Below are positions 24,867 through 34,267 of a DNA stretch of 64,000 nucleotides, piece after piece. The notes beneath the pieces were generated by a model. That model saw only the letters and a list, made by a program, of their open reading frames with translations, was not told the DNA's origin and made no database searches. Positions within the stretch are counted from its first letter, which is position 1, and every line of letters starts with the position of its first letter. A program made the translations under genes and the position numbers. Source of the DNA: Stieleria maiorica (GTDB taxonomy: Bacteria; Planctomycetota; Planctomycetia; Pirellulales; Pirellulaceae); the NCBI RefSeq assembly GCF_008035925.1, contig NZ_CP036264.1, positions 3,718,402 to 3,782,401 of the forward strand, written 5' to 3'.

Positions 24867-25045
24867 AACTCAGTGCCACCGATGTGGATGCCACACCATT
24901 AAGCCCGCTTTCGACTCTTGAGCATCGTGATAGATGGCCCAGGTAGGAGTTTCCGGCGGCTTGGTTGCTGGCCGATCGAGTGTGCGTCCCGGCGTATCCG
25001 GGACCACTCAACCTATTTCCCAATTTCGAGAAGGTTTGGAATCGA

Positions 25046-26416
25046 ATGTCTAAGTTATTGCGAGCACCACTGCTCACAGGTTTGGTTTTTGCGGGGGCAT
25101 TGTGTCTAGGAGCGGTCTTCACCCCCGAGGTGATGGCCCAAGCCGAAGAGGCGGTCGCGGAAAGCGCCTATTCGTCCGAAGAGTACGTCGCATCGGACGG
25201 CTACGCCGTGTTTGCGGTCAACAACTTGTGGATCTGCATTTCCGCCGCCCTGGTGTTCATCATGCACCTCGGGTTCACGACCCTGGAAGCGGGTCTGACG
25301 CAGAAAAAGAACGCCGTCAACATCATCTTCAAGAATGTCTGGATCGTCTGCACGGGTATCTTGCTGTACGCGATGTGGGGCTTCAACGCGATGTACCCCG
25401 GCGACTTCAACGGCTACTTCGCGATGGGCAGTTGGTTCGGCGCGTCGCTGAACGACGTGTCGATGACGACGGCCGACTACAACGCCGGGTACACCTGGTG
25501 GGGTGACTTCATCTTCCAAGCGATGTTCGCTGCGACCGCCGCGACGATCGTCTCCGGTGCCGTTGCCGAACGCGTCAAGCTGCCGACGTTCATGCTGTTC
25601 TCGACCCTTTTGGTCGGTTTCGCCTATCCGATCATCGGCAGCTGGAAGTGGGGCGGCGGCTGGTTGGATCAAATGGGATTCTATGACTTCGCCGGTTCCA
25701 GCATCGTGCACGCGTTCGGCGGTTTCGCGGCTCTGGCCTGTGTTCTGCTGCTCGGCCCGCGTACCGGCAAGTACACCGAAAGCGGCATCAAGCCGATCGT
25801 CGGTCACAGCATGCCGTTGGCCGTCATCGGCGTGTTCCTGCTGTGGTTGGGTTGGTTCGGATTCAACGGCGGATCGGCCCTTTCGGCGGATCCCAAAGCA
25901 GTCTCCTACGTGTTTGTGACCACCAGCCTTGCAGCTGCAGCCGGTGCGATTTCGTCGATCGTCGGATCGTACGTGCTGTTGAAGAAACCTGACGTGTCGA
26001 TGGCACTCAACGGGATCCTGGCCGGTCTGGTCGGCATCACGGCCGGAGCGGACACCGTCGGTGAGGAATCGTCGATCGTGATTGGTGCGATCGCAGGTCT
26101 GTTGGTCGTCGTCGCGATCCTCGGATTCGACAAGATCAAGATCGACGATCCGGTCGGGGCAATTTCGGTTCACGGCGTGTGCGGCATCTGGGGCACCGTC
26201 GCCGTCGGCATCTTCTCGATGGACGCCAGCCACAGCTTCGTCACCCAACTGATCGGCACCTTGGCCATCGGCGGTTTCGCGTTCGCGTTCTCCGCGATCG
26301 TCTTCGGAATCCTGAAGGTCACGCTCGGTGTTCGAGTCAGCCTGGAAGAGGAAACCCTCGGATTGGACATCAGTGAACACGGCATGGCTGCCTACAACGG
26401 TTTCGAAACCGCTTGA
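25046..26416 (+). CDS. amt: ammonium transporter (Amt family)
   Basis: 456 residues from MSKLLRAPLL; 27 further codons are open upstream but lack Amt features, and GGA precedes the chosen ATG. Residues 1-31 form a signal peptide as in many bacterial Amt proteins, followed by eleven membrane helices. Both pore histidines are present: H222 in GSSIVHAFGG and H376 in VHGVCGIWGT. Other Amt signatures are FAATAATIVSGAVAERVK and WGGGWL. It transports ammonium/ammonia across the inner membrane. No glnK/PII gene follows, which is unusual because amt and glnK are often paired. Probably monocistronic, with a hairpin at 26490. Expected regulation is nitrogen limitation, supported only by the sigma-54-like site. 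Confidence 0.95.
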   Translation: MSKLLRAPLLTGLVFAGALCLGAVFTPEVMAQAEEAVAESAYSSEEYVASDGYAVFAVNNLWICISAALVFIMHLGFTTLEAGLTQKKNAVNIIFKNVWIVCTGILLYAMWGFNAMYPGDFNGYFAMGSWFGASLNDVSMTTADYNAGYTWWGDFIFQAMFAATAATIVSGAVAERVKLPTFMLFSTLLVGFAYPIIGSWKWGGGWLDQMGFYDFAGSSIVHAFGGFAALACVLLLGPRTGKYTESGIKPIVGHSMPLAVIGVFLLWLGWFGFNGGSALSADPKAVSYVFVTTSLAAAAGAISSIVGSYVLLKKPDVSMALNGILAGLVGITAGADTVGEESSIVIGAIAGLLVVVAILGFDKIKIDDPVGAISVHGVCGIWGTVAVGIFSMDASHSFVTQLIGTLAIGGFAFAFSAIVFGILKVTLGVRVSLEEETLGLDISEHGMAAYNGFETA

Positions 26417-26489
26417 AACCGTGGTGTGACGACATCGTCGTGAATGATTGAACCTTCTCGGCTCTTGCCTGGGCCAGAAGATCCCAGTT

Positions 26490-26516
26490 ACCCGGGCGTG
26501 TTTTACATGCCCGGGT
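26490..26516 (+). terminator. hairpin after the ammonium transporter gene
   Basis: acccgggcgtg and catgcccgggt form an 11-base stem (one G-T wobble) around a five-base loop. It is 74 bases after the amt stop and 44 before the end of the convergent PEP-CTERM gene. No long T run follows, so it may work in both directions or only protect the 3' end. Confidence 0.5.
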
Positions 26517-26559
26517 CTGGGTATTTAATGGGGCGGCCGGTCGGCGATACAACGTGCCG

Positions 26560-27264
26560 TCAACTCCGCCGACGGCGTAGCACGATTCCAGCGACGGCGA
26601 GCGAAAGTGCCAAAGCGGAGGTCGGCTCGGGGATCGCCGTGACCGTGCCGCGAGCCACCATCGTTCCCGTGATCCCCAGGTCCCCGCCGGCGAGCGTTTC
26701 GGTGTCGCTGATTCCCATGCTAAAGAACAGGTCGTACTGATCGCCGTTCTTTGTCGCCGTCAACGTTCCCGTTCCGCCTCCGCTGATTTCGGTGCCGGCG
26801 AGTGTGACGTTGACAGGAGAAACTGTCCCGCCGGTCAGCAGGATCAGGTGTTCTGTGCCAGTGAACGAACCCCCGTTCACGACGCTCGAAGCGGGCGTCG
26901 TATCTGCGGTCGCAGTTGTTCCCACTCCATTCAACGTCATCGTTTCGGTCGGGTCGTTGGGATTGCCCGTCGGCACGTTCTCCATCGTCCAGTCGCTGCT
27001 GATCAGATTGCCGCCGATCAAATTCAAAGACGAGATCACCCCGGTTGCAAAATCGATCTCGATCTCAGCATTGATCGTTCCCGACAACTCGGTCACCGAC
27101 GCGCCGATCGGAAACCCGCCTGCCGACAACGCCAAATCGAGTGTGTTGACGGTCGGGGTCGCTGGATCGAGCGTCAAGATCGTACTGACGGTCGCCCCAT
27201 GTAGCGGCGGACCTTGCATCAACACAATCAGCAACAAGCCAGCCGCAATTCTTAGTTTTCTCAT
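26560..27264 (-). CDS. PEP-CTERM sorted exported protein
   Basis: 234 residues from MRKLRIAAGLLLIVLMQ, with GAGGGAAGA eight bases upstream. It has an N-terminal signal peptide (cleavage near LHGA), then a Gly/Thr/Ser-rich beta-strand region with few charged residues. The C-terminus IPEPTSALALSLAVAGIVLR RRRS is a PEP motif, membrane helix and basic tail. PEP-CTERM proteins are recognised by an exosortase (EpsH/XrtA type) and processed during export; no exosortase gene is in this window. The internal region has no recognised enzymatic domain, so a surface or extracellular-matrix role is likely. Confidence 0.85.
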   Translation of the reverse strand: MRKLRIAAGLLLIVLMQGPPLHGATVSTILTLDPATPTVNTLDLALSAGGFPIGASVTELSGTINAEIEIDFATGVISSLNLIGGNLISSDWTMENVPTGNPNDPTETMTLNGVGTTATADTTPASSVVNGGSFTGTEHLILLTGGTVSPVNVTLAGTEISGGGTGTLTATKNGDQYDLFFSMGISDTETLAGGDLGITGTMVARGTVTAIPEPTSALALSLAVAGIVLRRRRS

Positions 27265-27731
27265 TGATGTCTTCCCTCGGTAGGACCAGTTAATGGCCGC
27301 CCAGTATAGACGCCACCAACATGCCAAGGCAGCTTTTCCCCCAAAAACATTCCCTCACAGCGGCGTCTCCTAATGCACCGCGTTGGGGGATCGCCGCGTT
27401 GTTCACAATCCCGTAGCCGCCCAGTTGACCGCAGACATGTGCTTCTTCGCACAGTCCACACGACCATTCATCACACTGCCGATCGCCGCGTTTCAAGAAG
27501 CGGCGCGTCTGTTCCTCCTTGTCGTTTTGGCGTGATCGATAGACGCACACCGCTGCGATGGGCCGATCCGCCTCGTTCCGTTGCTGCCCTGGCAGTCGTC
27601 CGCCGACATGACCGACGTCGTAGGCCGGCGCCTGGCGTGGGATTTGCACGACGCGATGTCGTCAAGCGACGGGGCAGTTCATCAATCGCGGTCTGCATCG
27701 CGTTTTTCATTCCCAGGTCACCAGCAACTTG
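27265..27731. other. intergenic region between divergent PEP-CTERM and glgX genes
   Basis: About 467 bases that must hold both promoters. One minus-strand frame (27290-27649, 119 codons) contains a short cysteine cluster (CDEWSCGLCEEAHVC), but it has no ribosome site and overlaps the PEP-CTERM leader, so I do not call it a gene. No RNA gene or repeat is recognised. Confidence 0.5.
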
Positions 27732-29912
27732 ATGGCGGCAGCCCGAACACGAGAGAGCAGCGCTGTGGGAGCGATTGGCAACACGAATCTGCCCACCAGT
27801 TGGTTTACGATTGAGGGGAGCGCGCATCCGTTGGGCGTGGTTTGGTTGGAAGAAGAACGGGCGTTTAATTTCGCGCTCTATTCCAATCACGCGACCGGCG
27901 TCTCGCTGCTGTTGTTCACCCCCGATCAGCTCGGCCAGCCCTGTCGACGAATCGACCTGAACCACTTGGTCAACAAATCCGGTCGCATCTGGCATTGCCG
28001 CGTTCCGGAGTCGGAATTGGGCGGTGCGATCTATTACGGCTACCAGGTCCAAGGCCCCGCGGGCGGTCGGAAGTATGACCTTCACGCGTTCGATGATCAG
28101 AAACTGTTGATCGATCCGTACGCGACGGAGATCCATTTTCCCGACAGCTTTGATCGTGCGGCGGCGATCCGACCGGGATCGAATGTCGGCAAGGCACCGC
28201 TGGGCGTCCTTCCCAGCGTCAAAGAACAGGAAGCCTCTCCCTGGAAAGCCGACCGCGTTCGATTTCATGAACACGACTTAGTGATCTATGAATTGCATGT
28301 CCGTGGATTCACTCGCAACCCCAACAGCGGCGTCGATTCCCAGCGACGCGGGACTTACTTGGGCGCGATCGACAAGATTCCCTACCTGGTCGAACTGGGC
28401 ATCACCGCCGTGGAGCTGATGCCGGTTTTTCAGTTTGATCCCCAAGAAAACAACTTCTGGGGCTACATGCCGCTGAATTTTTTCGCACCGCATTCTCAAT
28501 ATGCCACGCATCAGCGGAATGCCGCCCGCGAGTTTCGGCAAATGGTCAGCGCGTTCCATCAAGCCGGCATCGAAGTGCTATTGGATGTGGTGTTCAATCA
28601 CACGACCGAAGGCGACGAGCACGGTCCCTGTTACAGTTTTAAGGGAATCGACAACAGCAGCTATTACATCACCACCGGTGACCCCGCACATCCCTTCGCC
28701 AATTTTTCGGGCACGGGCAACACGCTGCATACCAAGAACCGTCACACCGTGCGGATGATCTTGGACAGCATGCGCAGTTGGGTCCGCAACTACCATGTCG
28801 ACGGGTTTCGGTTCGACCTCGCATCGGTCTTCAATCGACGCGGCGACGGCTCGGTTTCGTCAAGCCAGTCGCGGTTGGTTGCCGCCATTCGCGCCGACCC
28901 GGTGCTGGGAAAGGTGCGATTGATCGCCGAACCCTGGGACGCGGCGGGGCTGAACCAACTCGGACAAGGATTCCCGGGCAAACGCTGGATGCAGTGGAAC
29001 GGGCGGTTCCGTGACGACGTTCGCCGCTTCGTCAAAGGCGATGCGGGGTTGTTAGCCGAGATGGTCCGGCGGATGTATGGCAGTGACGACTTGTTCCCCG
29101 ATTCGCTGAACGAAGCCTGCCATCCCTACCAAAGCGTCAATTACATTAATTCGCATGACGGATTCACGTTGTACGATCAGGTTTCGTACAACCAACGTCA
29201 CAATTGGGTCAACGGTGAACAGAATCGGGACGGGCACCGCGACAACCATAGTTGGAATTGTGGGGTCGAGGGGGATGCGGGCGCGAGCGATGAAATCATC
29301 AAGCTGCGAATCCGACAGGCGAAAAACTTTTGTTGTCTGTTGATGCTTGCCAACGGCACCCCGATGTTTCGCGCCGGTGATGAGTTTTTACAGACCCAAT
29401 ACGGCAACAACAACCCCTTCAACCAAGACAACAAATTCAGCTGGCTGGACTGGGACCGACTGCAGGAACATGCAGTGTTCCATCGTTTCTTTCGCATGAT
29501 GATCGCCTTTCGCAAGTCACACCCGACGATCGCACGCAGTCGTTTTTGGCGTGAGGACGTTCGTTGGTACGGCACCGGAGCGGACGTCGACTGGTCGTAC
29601 GATGCCCGGCAATTCGCCTACTTCCTTTGCGGTGAATCCCAACGCGACATCGATTTGTACGTGATGGTCAACGCCGACTGGAGGCCGCATACGTTTTCGA
29701 TCCAGCACTACGAGTCATCTGATTGGGAAGTCGCCGTCAACACCGCCGCCGCGACGCCCGATGACATTTACGACAGCGGGCAGGGGCCACGTCTCCGGTC
29801 ACGACAATTCTCCGTAGCCGCGCGATCGGTCGTCGTTCTCCGCTCGTGTCGAGCCACCGAGGCGGACGCCGAGAAAGCCGAGATCACCGGACCGCCAAAC
29901 AAGCCGCGCTAA
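27732..29912 (+). CDS. glgX: glycogen debranching enzyme GlgX (GH13 isoamylase type)
   Basis: 726 residues from the ATG at 27732; a GTG at 27765, seven bases after GAGAGAG, is a credible alternative. The N-terminal CBM48-like domain (HPLGVVWLEEERAFNFALYS) is followed by the GH13 barrel. It shows conserved region I DVVFNHT, region II GFRFDLASVF with nucleophile D362, region III LIAEPWDA with acid E400, and region IV INSHDGFT with D476. The remaining GlgX hallmarks FRAGDEFLQTQYGNNNPFNQD and SWLDWD are present. It cuts alpha-1,6 branches of limit-dextrin glycogen in the cytoplasm. Stands alone; no other glg gene is near. Complete. Confidence 0.95.
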   Translation: MAAARTRESSAVGAIGNTNLPTSWFTIEGSAHPLGVVWLEEERAFNFALYSNHATGVSLLLFTPDQLGQPCRRIDLNHLVNKSGRIWHCRVPESELGGAIYYGYQVQGPAGGRKYDLHAFDDQKLLIDPYATEIHFPDSFDRAAAIRPGSNVGKAPLGVLPSVKEQEASPWKADRVRFHEHDLVIYELHVRGFTRNPNSGVDSQRRGTYLGAIDKIPYLVELGITAVELMPVFQFDPQENNFWGYMPLNFFAPHSQYATHQRNAAREFRQMVSAFHQAGIEVLLDVVFNHTTEGDEHGPCYSFKGIDNSSYYITTGDPAHPFANFSGTGNTLHTKNRHTVRMILDSMRSWVRNYHVDGFRFDLASVFNRRGDGSVSSSQSRLVAAIRADPVLGKVRLIAEPWDAAGLNQLGQGFPGKRWMQWNGRFRDDVRRFVKGDAGLLAEMVRRMYGSDDLFPDSLNEACHPYQSVNYINSHDGFTLYDQVSYNQRHNWVNGEQNRDGHRDNHSWNCGVEGDAGASDEIIKLRIRQAKNFCCLLMLANGTPMFRAGDEFLQTQYGNNNPFNQDNKFSWLDWDRLQEHAVFHRFFRMMIAFRKSHPTIARSRFWREDVRWYGTGADVDWSYDARQFAYFLCGESQRDIDLYVMVNADWRPHTFSIQHYESSDWEVAVNTAAATPDDIYDSGQGPRLRSRQFSVAARSVVVLRSCRATEADAEKAEITGPPNKPR

Positions 29913-29956
29913 AGACACCTCGTGCTTCGTCGACCGCAACTCCATTTTCGTTTTAG

Positions 29957-30090
29957 ACGATGTGTTCCGAGTGTCACCGTGTTCTCCGAACTCGGCGGAT
30001 CACAAAAGCGGAGCGTTGCCCCGCGCCGACCTCGGAGAGGACGGCGACTGTCCGGCCCAATCGAAAATGATGCTGCCGTAGACGACTAGT
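29957..30090 (-). repeat. gene-end hairpin repeat, copy 1
   Basis: Read on the minus strand this 134-base unit starts ctagtcgtctacggcagc and ends cggaacacatcgtc. It matches the unit at 58341-58475 almost throughout. The arms gtcgccgtcctctccgag and ttcggagaacacggtgac pair into a long hairpin. The first bases of the repeat make the TAG stop of the gene at 30086-30769. Confidence 0.8.
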
Positions 30091-30769
30091 CGTCCGCCAA
30101 CAGCCAGTTGTAGTTCCAGATCGGGTTGCCACAGTCGACACAGGTCTCGCCGTTGTCCAACACCCCCGCCTTGCAACTGGCACAGTCCGAGATGCCTGGC
30201 AGCAAGAATGTTTGGCGGTCGCGTTCCTTGGCCGCCAGCTGGGTGGCACCGAACGCAACCGCGACCACGATCCGTACCGCCGACGGCATCAATTGATAGA
30301 GCACCAACGGGCACTTCCGCGCCTCCGGATACACGCGTTCCAGACAGCTGGCAAAATGCCGACGCCGACCGTCTTCGTCCTGTTGGGCATACTCATTGAC
30401 CCGTTGGCTGATCGGGCCGTTGCCGAAACTGCCGCCCAGTCGCAGTTCCCCTAACCAACCGCGTACCCAGTTGTGATCGGCGACGAAACCCGCGTTACCA
30501 GCGAAGTCGGCCGCTTCGATGATTTGCCAAATATCGATCTCGGCCTTGGCGTTGTATTCACTTTGATCCAGTGAGATCGGAATGCTCATCGAGTCCATTC
30601 CGAAATAGCGTTCGACGTCGAGATGAATCCGGTGGAATACCAGATCACGGACCGTGTTCAAGCCGATCGAAAGACTTTCCACGATCCCGATCCCCTGCCC
30701 CGTTCCCGTGACCTGATCTAAGGACGCGGCGGCTTGTGTGTGCCTGGATGAATGATGTGTGCTGGTCAT
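30086..30769 (-). CDS. C-terminal zinc-ribbon protein, unknown function
   Basis: 227 residues from MTSTHHSSRHTQAAA; 57 open codons upstream are rejected because they are arginine-rich and unlike the rest. Residues 30-190 look helical with several aromatic and acidic blocks (VFHRIHLDVERYFGMDSM, QSEYNAKAEIDIWQIIEAAD). The C-terminal 34 residues hold four cysteines in two pairs: C196/C199 (CASC) and C210/C213 (CVDCG), the layout of a treble-clef or rubredoxin-type zinc ribbon. I do not recognise the family. It lies about 180 bases downstream of the VWA protein gene on the same strand. The stop codon comes from a dispersed repeat, so the original C-terminus may have been different. Confidence 0.65.
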   Translation of the reverse strand: MTSTHHSSRHTQAAASLDQVTGTGQGIGIVESLSIGLNTVRDLVFHRIHLDVERYFGMDSMSIPISLDQSEYNAKAEIDIWQIIEAADFAGNAGFVADHNWVRGWLGELRLGGSFGNGPISQRVNEYAQQDEDGRRRHFASCLERVYPEARKCPLVLYQLMPSAVRIVVAVAFGATQLAAKERDRQTFLLPGISDCASCKAGVLDNGETCVDCGNPIWNYNWLLADD

Positions 30770-30949
30770 GATCGCAACTTCTACCCCCCTTGCTCCATTC
30801 AATATAGCGGTCTGCCGAGACACGCAGCGCGAGCAGTCTTCAATTTGGCGAGATTGGTTTCCCGCCCGCGCTGCCGCCGGAATGACACGTCGGAGCAAAT
30901 CCCAAGCCAATCGGCCGGTCGATTGGCATTTCAAAATCACGTCGTCGAA

Positions 30950-32953
30950 TCAGTCGATCGACCGCACAACCACACGCTCGAAGCAAATGTTGACTTCGTG
31001 TGCCGGGCCCCGGCCGTAGGTCGTTTCGGATCGGTTCCAGGCGTAGAATCCGAGACGCGGCTTGAATCGCAGCAGTGTTTGTTCACCGATACGTATCCAC
31101 TCCATTTCGTCCTTCTGCTCCGTGGGTGCATAGACTTCGGCGGTGTACTTGCGTCCCTTTTTGGTGATTTTGAAGATCATCGTGACTTGTTTTCCACGAA
31201 CGTGGGGCAGCGACTGCCGCGTGCCCGTTCGGTCCTCGCCGAGCACTTTTTCGAACTGCAGCTGCGGGTTGTAGTTGTAGCCGCCACCTCCGAAGGCCGC
31301 ATGGCCCAGGAACAGTGCTGATTGATGATCTTGAAACAAGGCGATTCCGACATCACTGTTTTGATTGGTCAGCCGCGTCGTGGCCTGGACCTCGATTTCA
31401 TAATTCCCACTCGGCAGTTCCCGGTCGAGCAACACCAGGTTCTTTAGCGGATCGGTTTCGTCACCCGGAATCCCGAATTGCGAGACGATGTTCAGTCCAT
31501 GTTGGATGCCGATGTGGCTGGCAGACGGTTCAAGGATTTCGAATTCTTCGTGAAACGTCTCGACATCGTCGAACACGGTGAAGAAGGCTGCGTCGGTGGG
31601 CGGCGTGTCCGAGACGGTTCGTCGAAAGACATTTTCGATCACCGCAAAGTTATCAAACGTGGCCGTCGCCTCGGGTTTGTTCTGCCAACCGTTGGCGGCG
31701 ATCAACGCGGGTCGGGCGGCATCGAATCCCGCGGCTGCTTGTGCTCCGACCTCACGCCAATCCACCTTGCCGGTCTTGGGGTCAGCGACCTTGACATAGC
31801 CGGTGAACACAAACCCGCGTTTGACGATCTTGAGCGTCATAAAGTCGGACCCGGCGGCGACACCGGTCGCGAGCGAGTTGGAGACCGGGGCAACATGGTC
31901 GCCCAAGACCTTGCACATCGTGAATTTGCGTTCGATGTTGTTTCCGTAGGGATGTGCGGAATACGCCAATTCGATCACGTGTCGGTCATCGGCCCGCAAT
32001 TGTAAGGCCGCTCCCTGTCCGAGTGACGAAATCGCAAAATCCAAGTCCACCGAAACCTCGTAGTCGTCGGCGACAATCGGATCGGTGCGTTGGACCACGT
32101 TCTTGGTCTGATCGGTGTCGTGCCAATCCCCGACGTGCGGGCTGTTGTTTGCGTCGTCGGTGTGTTGAGAAAGAATCAACAGTTCGCCGTCGATGGCCGC
32201 GTATCGATCGACGTCGGGCCGAAGCACCGTCCATTGTGCTCCTAATTCCTCCGAATCGAATCGGTCGACCACAAGCTCGTTGCGTTCCAGTTCTTGCACT
32301 TCGGTGGTTCGCAGCGCCGTGCGGACGACCTCTGTCAACGCCGTCCGCAGTCCCGATGCGTCGCGTGCGAGCACAAACTCCCCACCGCCGGCTGACGCGA
32401 TGGATCGCAACTGGGTTTCCTGTTGCGGATCGACGCCGAAACCCACGACATGAATCTTGATCTTGAAACCGGCTTCGCGAAGCGACTTGGCCACCGCGAC
32501 CGGATCACCGCCGCACGTTTCGTTGCCGTCGGTGACCACGATGACGGATTTTGGCGTGTCGCGGTTGCGGGCCAACAAGACGTCGCGACCGAGCAGCAGC
32601 GAGTTCGCGATCGGCGTCGCGCCAAGTGGTTTCAAGGCGGCGACGGTCAACTGGTATTCCGCCTGGACGAATGGGGCGATCGGCATCCGCAGTTCGATGT
32701 CTTGGCAGGCTCCCGGTTGTCGAGACGTCGTGCGGTGTCCAAACAGCATCACACCCACGTCGTGGTGCTGGAGCGTGGCAGGCAATCCCAGCAACGCCGA
32801 CTTGGCCGCATCAATTTTGGAGATTCCCTCGGGGGTCGTTTCTTGCATGCTGCCGGACGAATCGACGATGACCAACACATCCGCGGCTGGAGTGGTGGCA
32901 CGCGGCAACATCACGACGAGTGCGGTAGCCAGACAGAGCATTTTAGTTTTCAT
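30950..32953 (-). CDS. secreted VWA-domain protein with lectin-like beta-sandwich repeats
   Basis: 667 residues with a signal peptide (about 1-23, ending TTPAA). The VWA domain runs about 24-200, with complete MIDAS: D31-S-S-G-S, a TPI-ANS threonine and VVTDGNE. This fold binds a metal ion and usually a protein ligand. The rest has two similar segments (about 230-430 and 450-660), each ending in an IVV-type strand. They contain WTVLRPDVDRYAAIDGELLI and FKPRLGFYAWNRSET, patterns found in concanavalin-like/laminin-G-like beta sandwiches that often bind carbohydrate. Expected outside the cytoplasmic membrane. It diverges from the kinase cluster starting at 33182 and may share regulation with it. 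Complete. Confidence 0.8.
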   Translation of the reverse strand: MKTKMLCLATALVVMLPRATTPAADVLVIVDSSGSMQETTPEGISKIDAAKSALLGLPATLQHHDVGVMLFGHRTTSRQPGACQDIELRMPIAPFVQAEYQLTVAALKPLGATPIANSLLLGRDVLLARNRDTPKSVIVVTDGNETCGGDPVAVAKSLREAGFKIKIHVVGFGVDPQQETQLRSIASAGGGEFVLARDASGLRTALTEVVRTALRTTEVQELERNELVVDRFDSEELGAQWTVLRPDVDRYAAIDGELLILSQHTDDANNSPHVGDWHDTDQTKNVVQRTDPIVADDYEVSVDLDFAISSLGQGAALQLRADDRHVIELAYSAHPYGNNIERKFTMCKVLGDHVAPVSNSLATGVAAGSDFMTLKIVKRGFVFTGYVKVADPKTGKVDWREVGAQAAAGFDAARPALIAANGWQNKPEATATFDNFAVIENVFRRTVSDTPPTDAAFFTVFDDVETFHEEFEILEPSASHIGIQHGLNIVSQFGIPGDETDPLKNLVLLDRELPSGNYEIEVQATTRLTNQNSDVGIALFQDHQSALFLGHAAFGGGGYNYNPQLQFEKVLGEDRTGTRQSLPHVRGKQVTMIFKITKKGRKYTAEVYAPTEQKDEMEWIRIGEQTLLRFKPRLGFYAWNRSETTYGRGPAHEVNICFERVVVRSID

Positions 32954-33181
32954 GATTTGAACTCGTTGGTTAAATCGGCGATGGGGCGGGTCAGAATCCC
33001 GCGTTCGACACCAATACCGACTGTCGTTTCCGATCCTGCGCCGTCATTCAAAAAAGTTTTCTGCGGTTTTCGATCTCAAATCGCGCAGGCCCGCCGCAAC
33101 ACGTCGGTAGGAAGCAGTGAGCCCGGCCCGATCGAGCTCATTGCGACCACGTTCCTGCCCAGCCCCGAAGAGGATCTGCCG

Positions 33182-34234
33182 ATGCCCACACCGAAAACAG
33201 CTCCCAAGAAACGAACGCCCACACCCAAACCGCCCCAGGATTCGAAGGATTCCAAATCCGGAAAAAAGCCGATGGCCCTGATATTGGACGGCAAGAAGGT
33301 CGCCGAATTGCTCTCGACCGCCGCCAGCGCGTTCGCGATGAACAACGTGCTGACCATCGAAACGGCAAAAGACGAGGGATTCTTTGCCAACGTGGCGAAC
33401 TTTTGGGCCAGGGGGACGCCGCGATCACTCACCAAGACCAGCCTGGATGCCAACTTGTATCGGGCGCGGCGAAAAGAGGCATTGAAGATCTATTCGCGTC
33501 GATTCTTCGAGAAAATGGAAGAAAGCCCCGCCGCCGCCCTGGCCTATTTGCGGACCAAACAACTCGAAATCCAGCTCAATCGCAAAGGGATTGCGATGAA
33601 ACGCAAAATGGCCAACGCCGTCAACGACGACGTGATTCGCCAATTGAATCTGTCGATCAACGCAGCTTACGGCGTCCAAACGTCGATGAGTGTCCTGTTT
33701 GTCGTCGTCTCCGGCGGAGCGGGGCTGACGTTCCTGGGGGCAATGGGCGCCGGTGTCGGATACTCGATCGCCTGTAGCGTTGCCAAGACGGTCGCCGAGG
33801 GCAAAGGCGCCAAACTGGTCGCGTTGTCGATGATGCCCGCGATGACGCTGGCATCGGCATCGGGCATCGCCAGTGAAAGCATGCTGAAGAGCTTTGGCAA
33901 GGACATCAGCGATGAGTTTTTTCAGGCCTCCAAGGAAGCACACCAGCGGGCCGCCCGCCGCCTGGAGCGGATCGAACAATCACGCACTCGCCAGGCACGG
34001 CAAGGCGCCCTCCGGCGAGCCCGCGCCAATGTAGCCAATACCGGTAGAAATCTTCGCAACTTGAAAATCGCACGGGTCGGCGTCAAAGGCCTGTCGTCGG
34101 CAGTCGGTATACTGTTCATGTTGCCGGAAATCGAAACCGCAATTAAATTCGATTACGCCCAGCAGCAAGATCGTCACCCTTCCAAACGACGCCCGGATTT
34201 GATCGGTCACGCCAAGCGATTGACGGGCCACTAA
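33182..34234 (+). CDS. hydrophobic protein of unknown function preceding a Ser/Thr kinase
   Basis: 350 residues from MPTPKTAPKKRTPTP; GAAGAGGA eight bases upstream supports this start, and 253 further open codons upstream lie antisense to the VWA gene. The basic Lys/Pro-rich N-terminus (1-30) has no signal peptide. A helical region (90-160) precedes a Gly/Ala-rich hydrophobic stretch at 168-202 (SGGAGLTFLGAMGAGVGYS) and a second at 211-231. These resemble glycine-zipper helices that can pack in membranes or form pores. The C-terminal part is strongly basic and coiled-coil-like (RRLERIEQSRTRQARQG). I cannot name a family. It is 33 bases upstream of a kinase gene, which suggests a regulated partner or a substrate. 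Confidence 0.6.
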   Translation: MPTPKTAPKKRTPTPKPPQDSKDSKSGKKPMALILDGKKVAELLSTAASAFAMNNVLTIETAKDEGFFANVANFWARGTPRSLTKTSLDANLYRARRKEALKIYSRRFFEKMEESPAAALAYLRTKQLEIQLNRKGIAMKRKMANAVNDDVIRQLNLSINAAYGVQTSMSVLFVVVSGGAGLTFLGAMGAGVGYSIACSVAKTVAEGKGAKLVALSMMPAMTLASASGIASESMLKSFGKDISDEFFQASKEAHQRAARRLERIEQSRTRQARQGALRRARANVANTGRNLRNLKIARVGVKGLSSAVGILFMLPEIETAIKFDYAQQQDRHPSKRRPDLIGHAKRLTGH

Positions 34235-34267
34235 GCGACCGGCACTGAGATAACGGATCCGCCAGCG

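Larger units (their letters stand above)
23805..25045. other. gene-free stretch dominated by repeats, upstream of the ammonium transporter
   Basis: About 1240 bases. Frames through it translate to repetitive PGGLSPV- or WGLSPV-like strings created by the repeats and I reject them. 24007-24563 is a repeat field described separately. 24564-24840 holds no feature I can name. 24840-25045 is the leader and probable promoter region of the ammonium transporter gene. Confidence 0.6.

Noticed and set aside
25106-26380. 424-codon open frame antisense to the ammonium transporter
   Set aside because: Product is Asp/Arg/His-rich nonsense and the transporter on the other strand has all family motifs.
27290-27649. 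119-codon minus frame with a cysteine cluster
   Set aside because: No ribosome site, overlaps the PEP-CTERM leader, and no family recognised.
32423-33181. 253-codon upstream extension of the hydrophobic protein gene
   Set aside because: It is antisense to the VWA protein; the ATG at 33182 has a good ribosome site.
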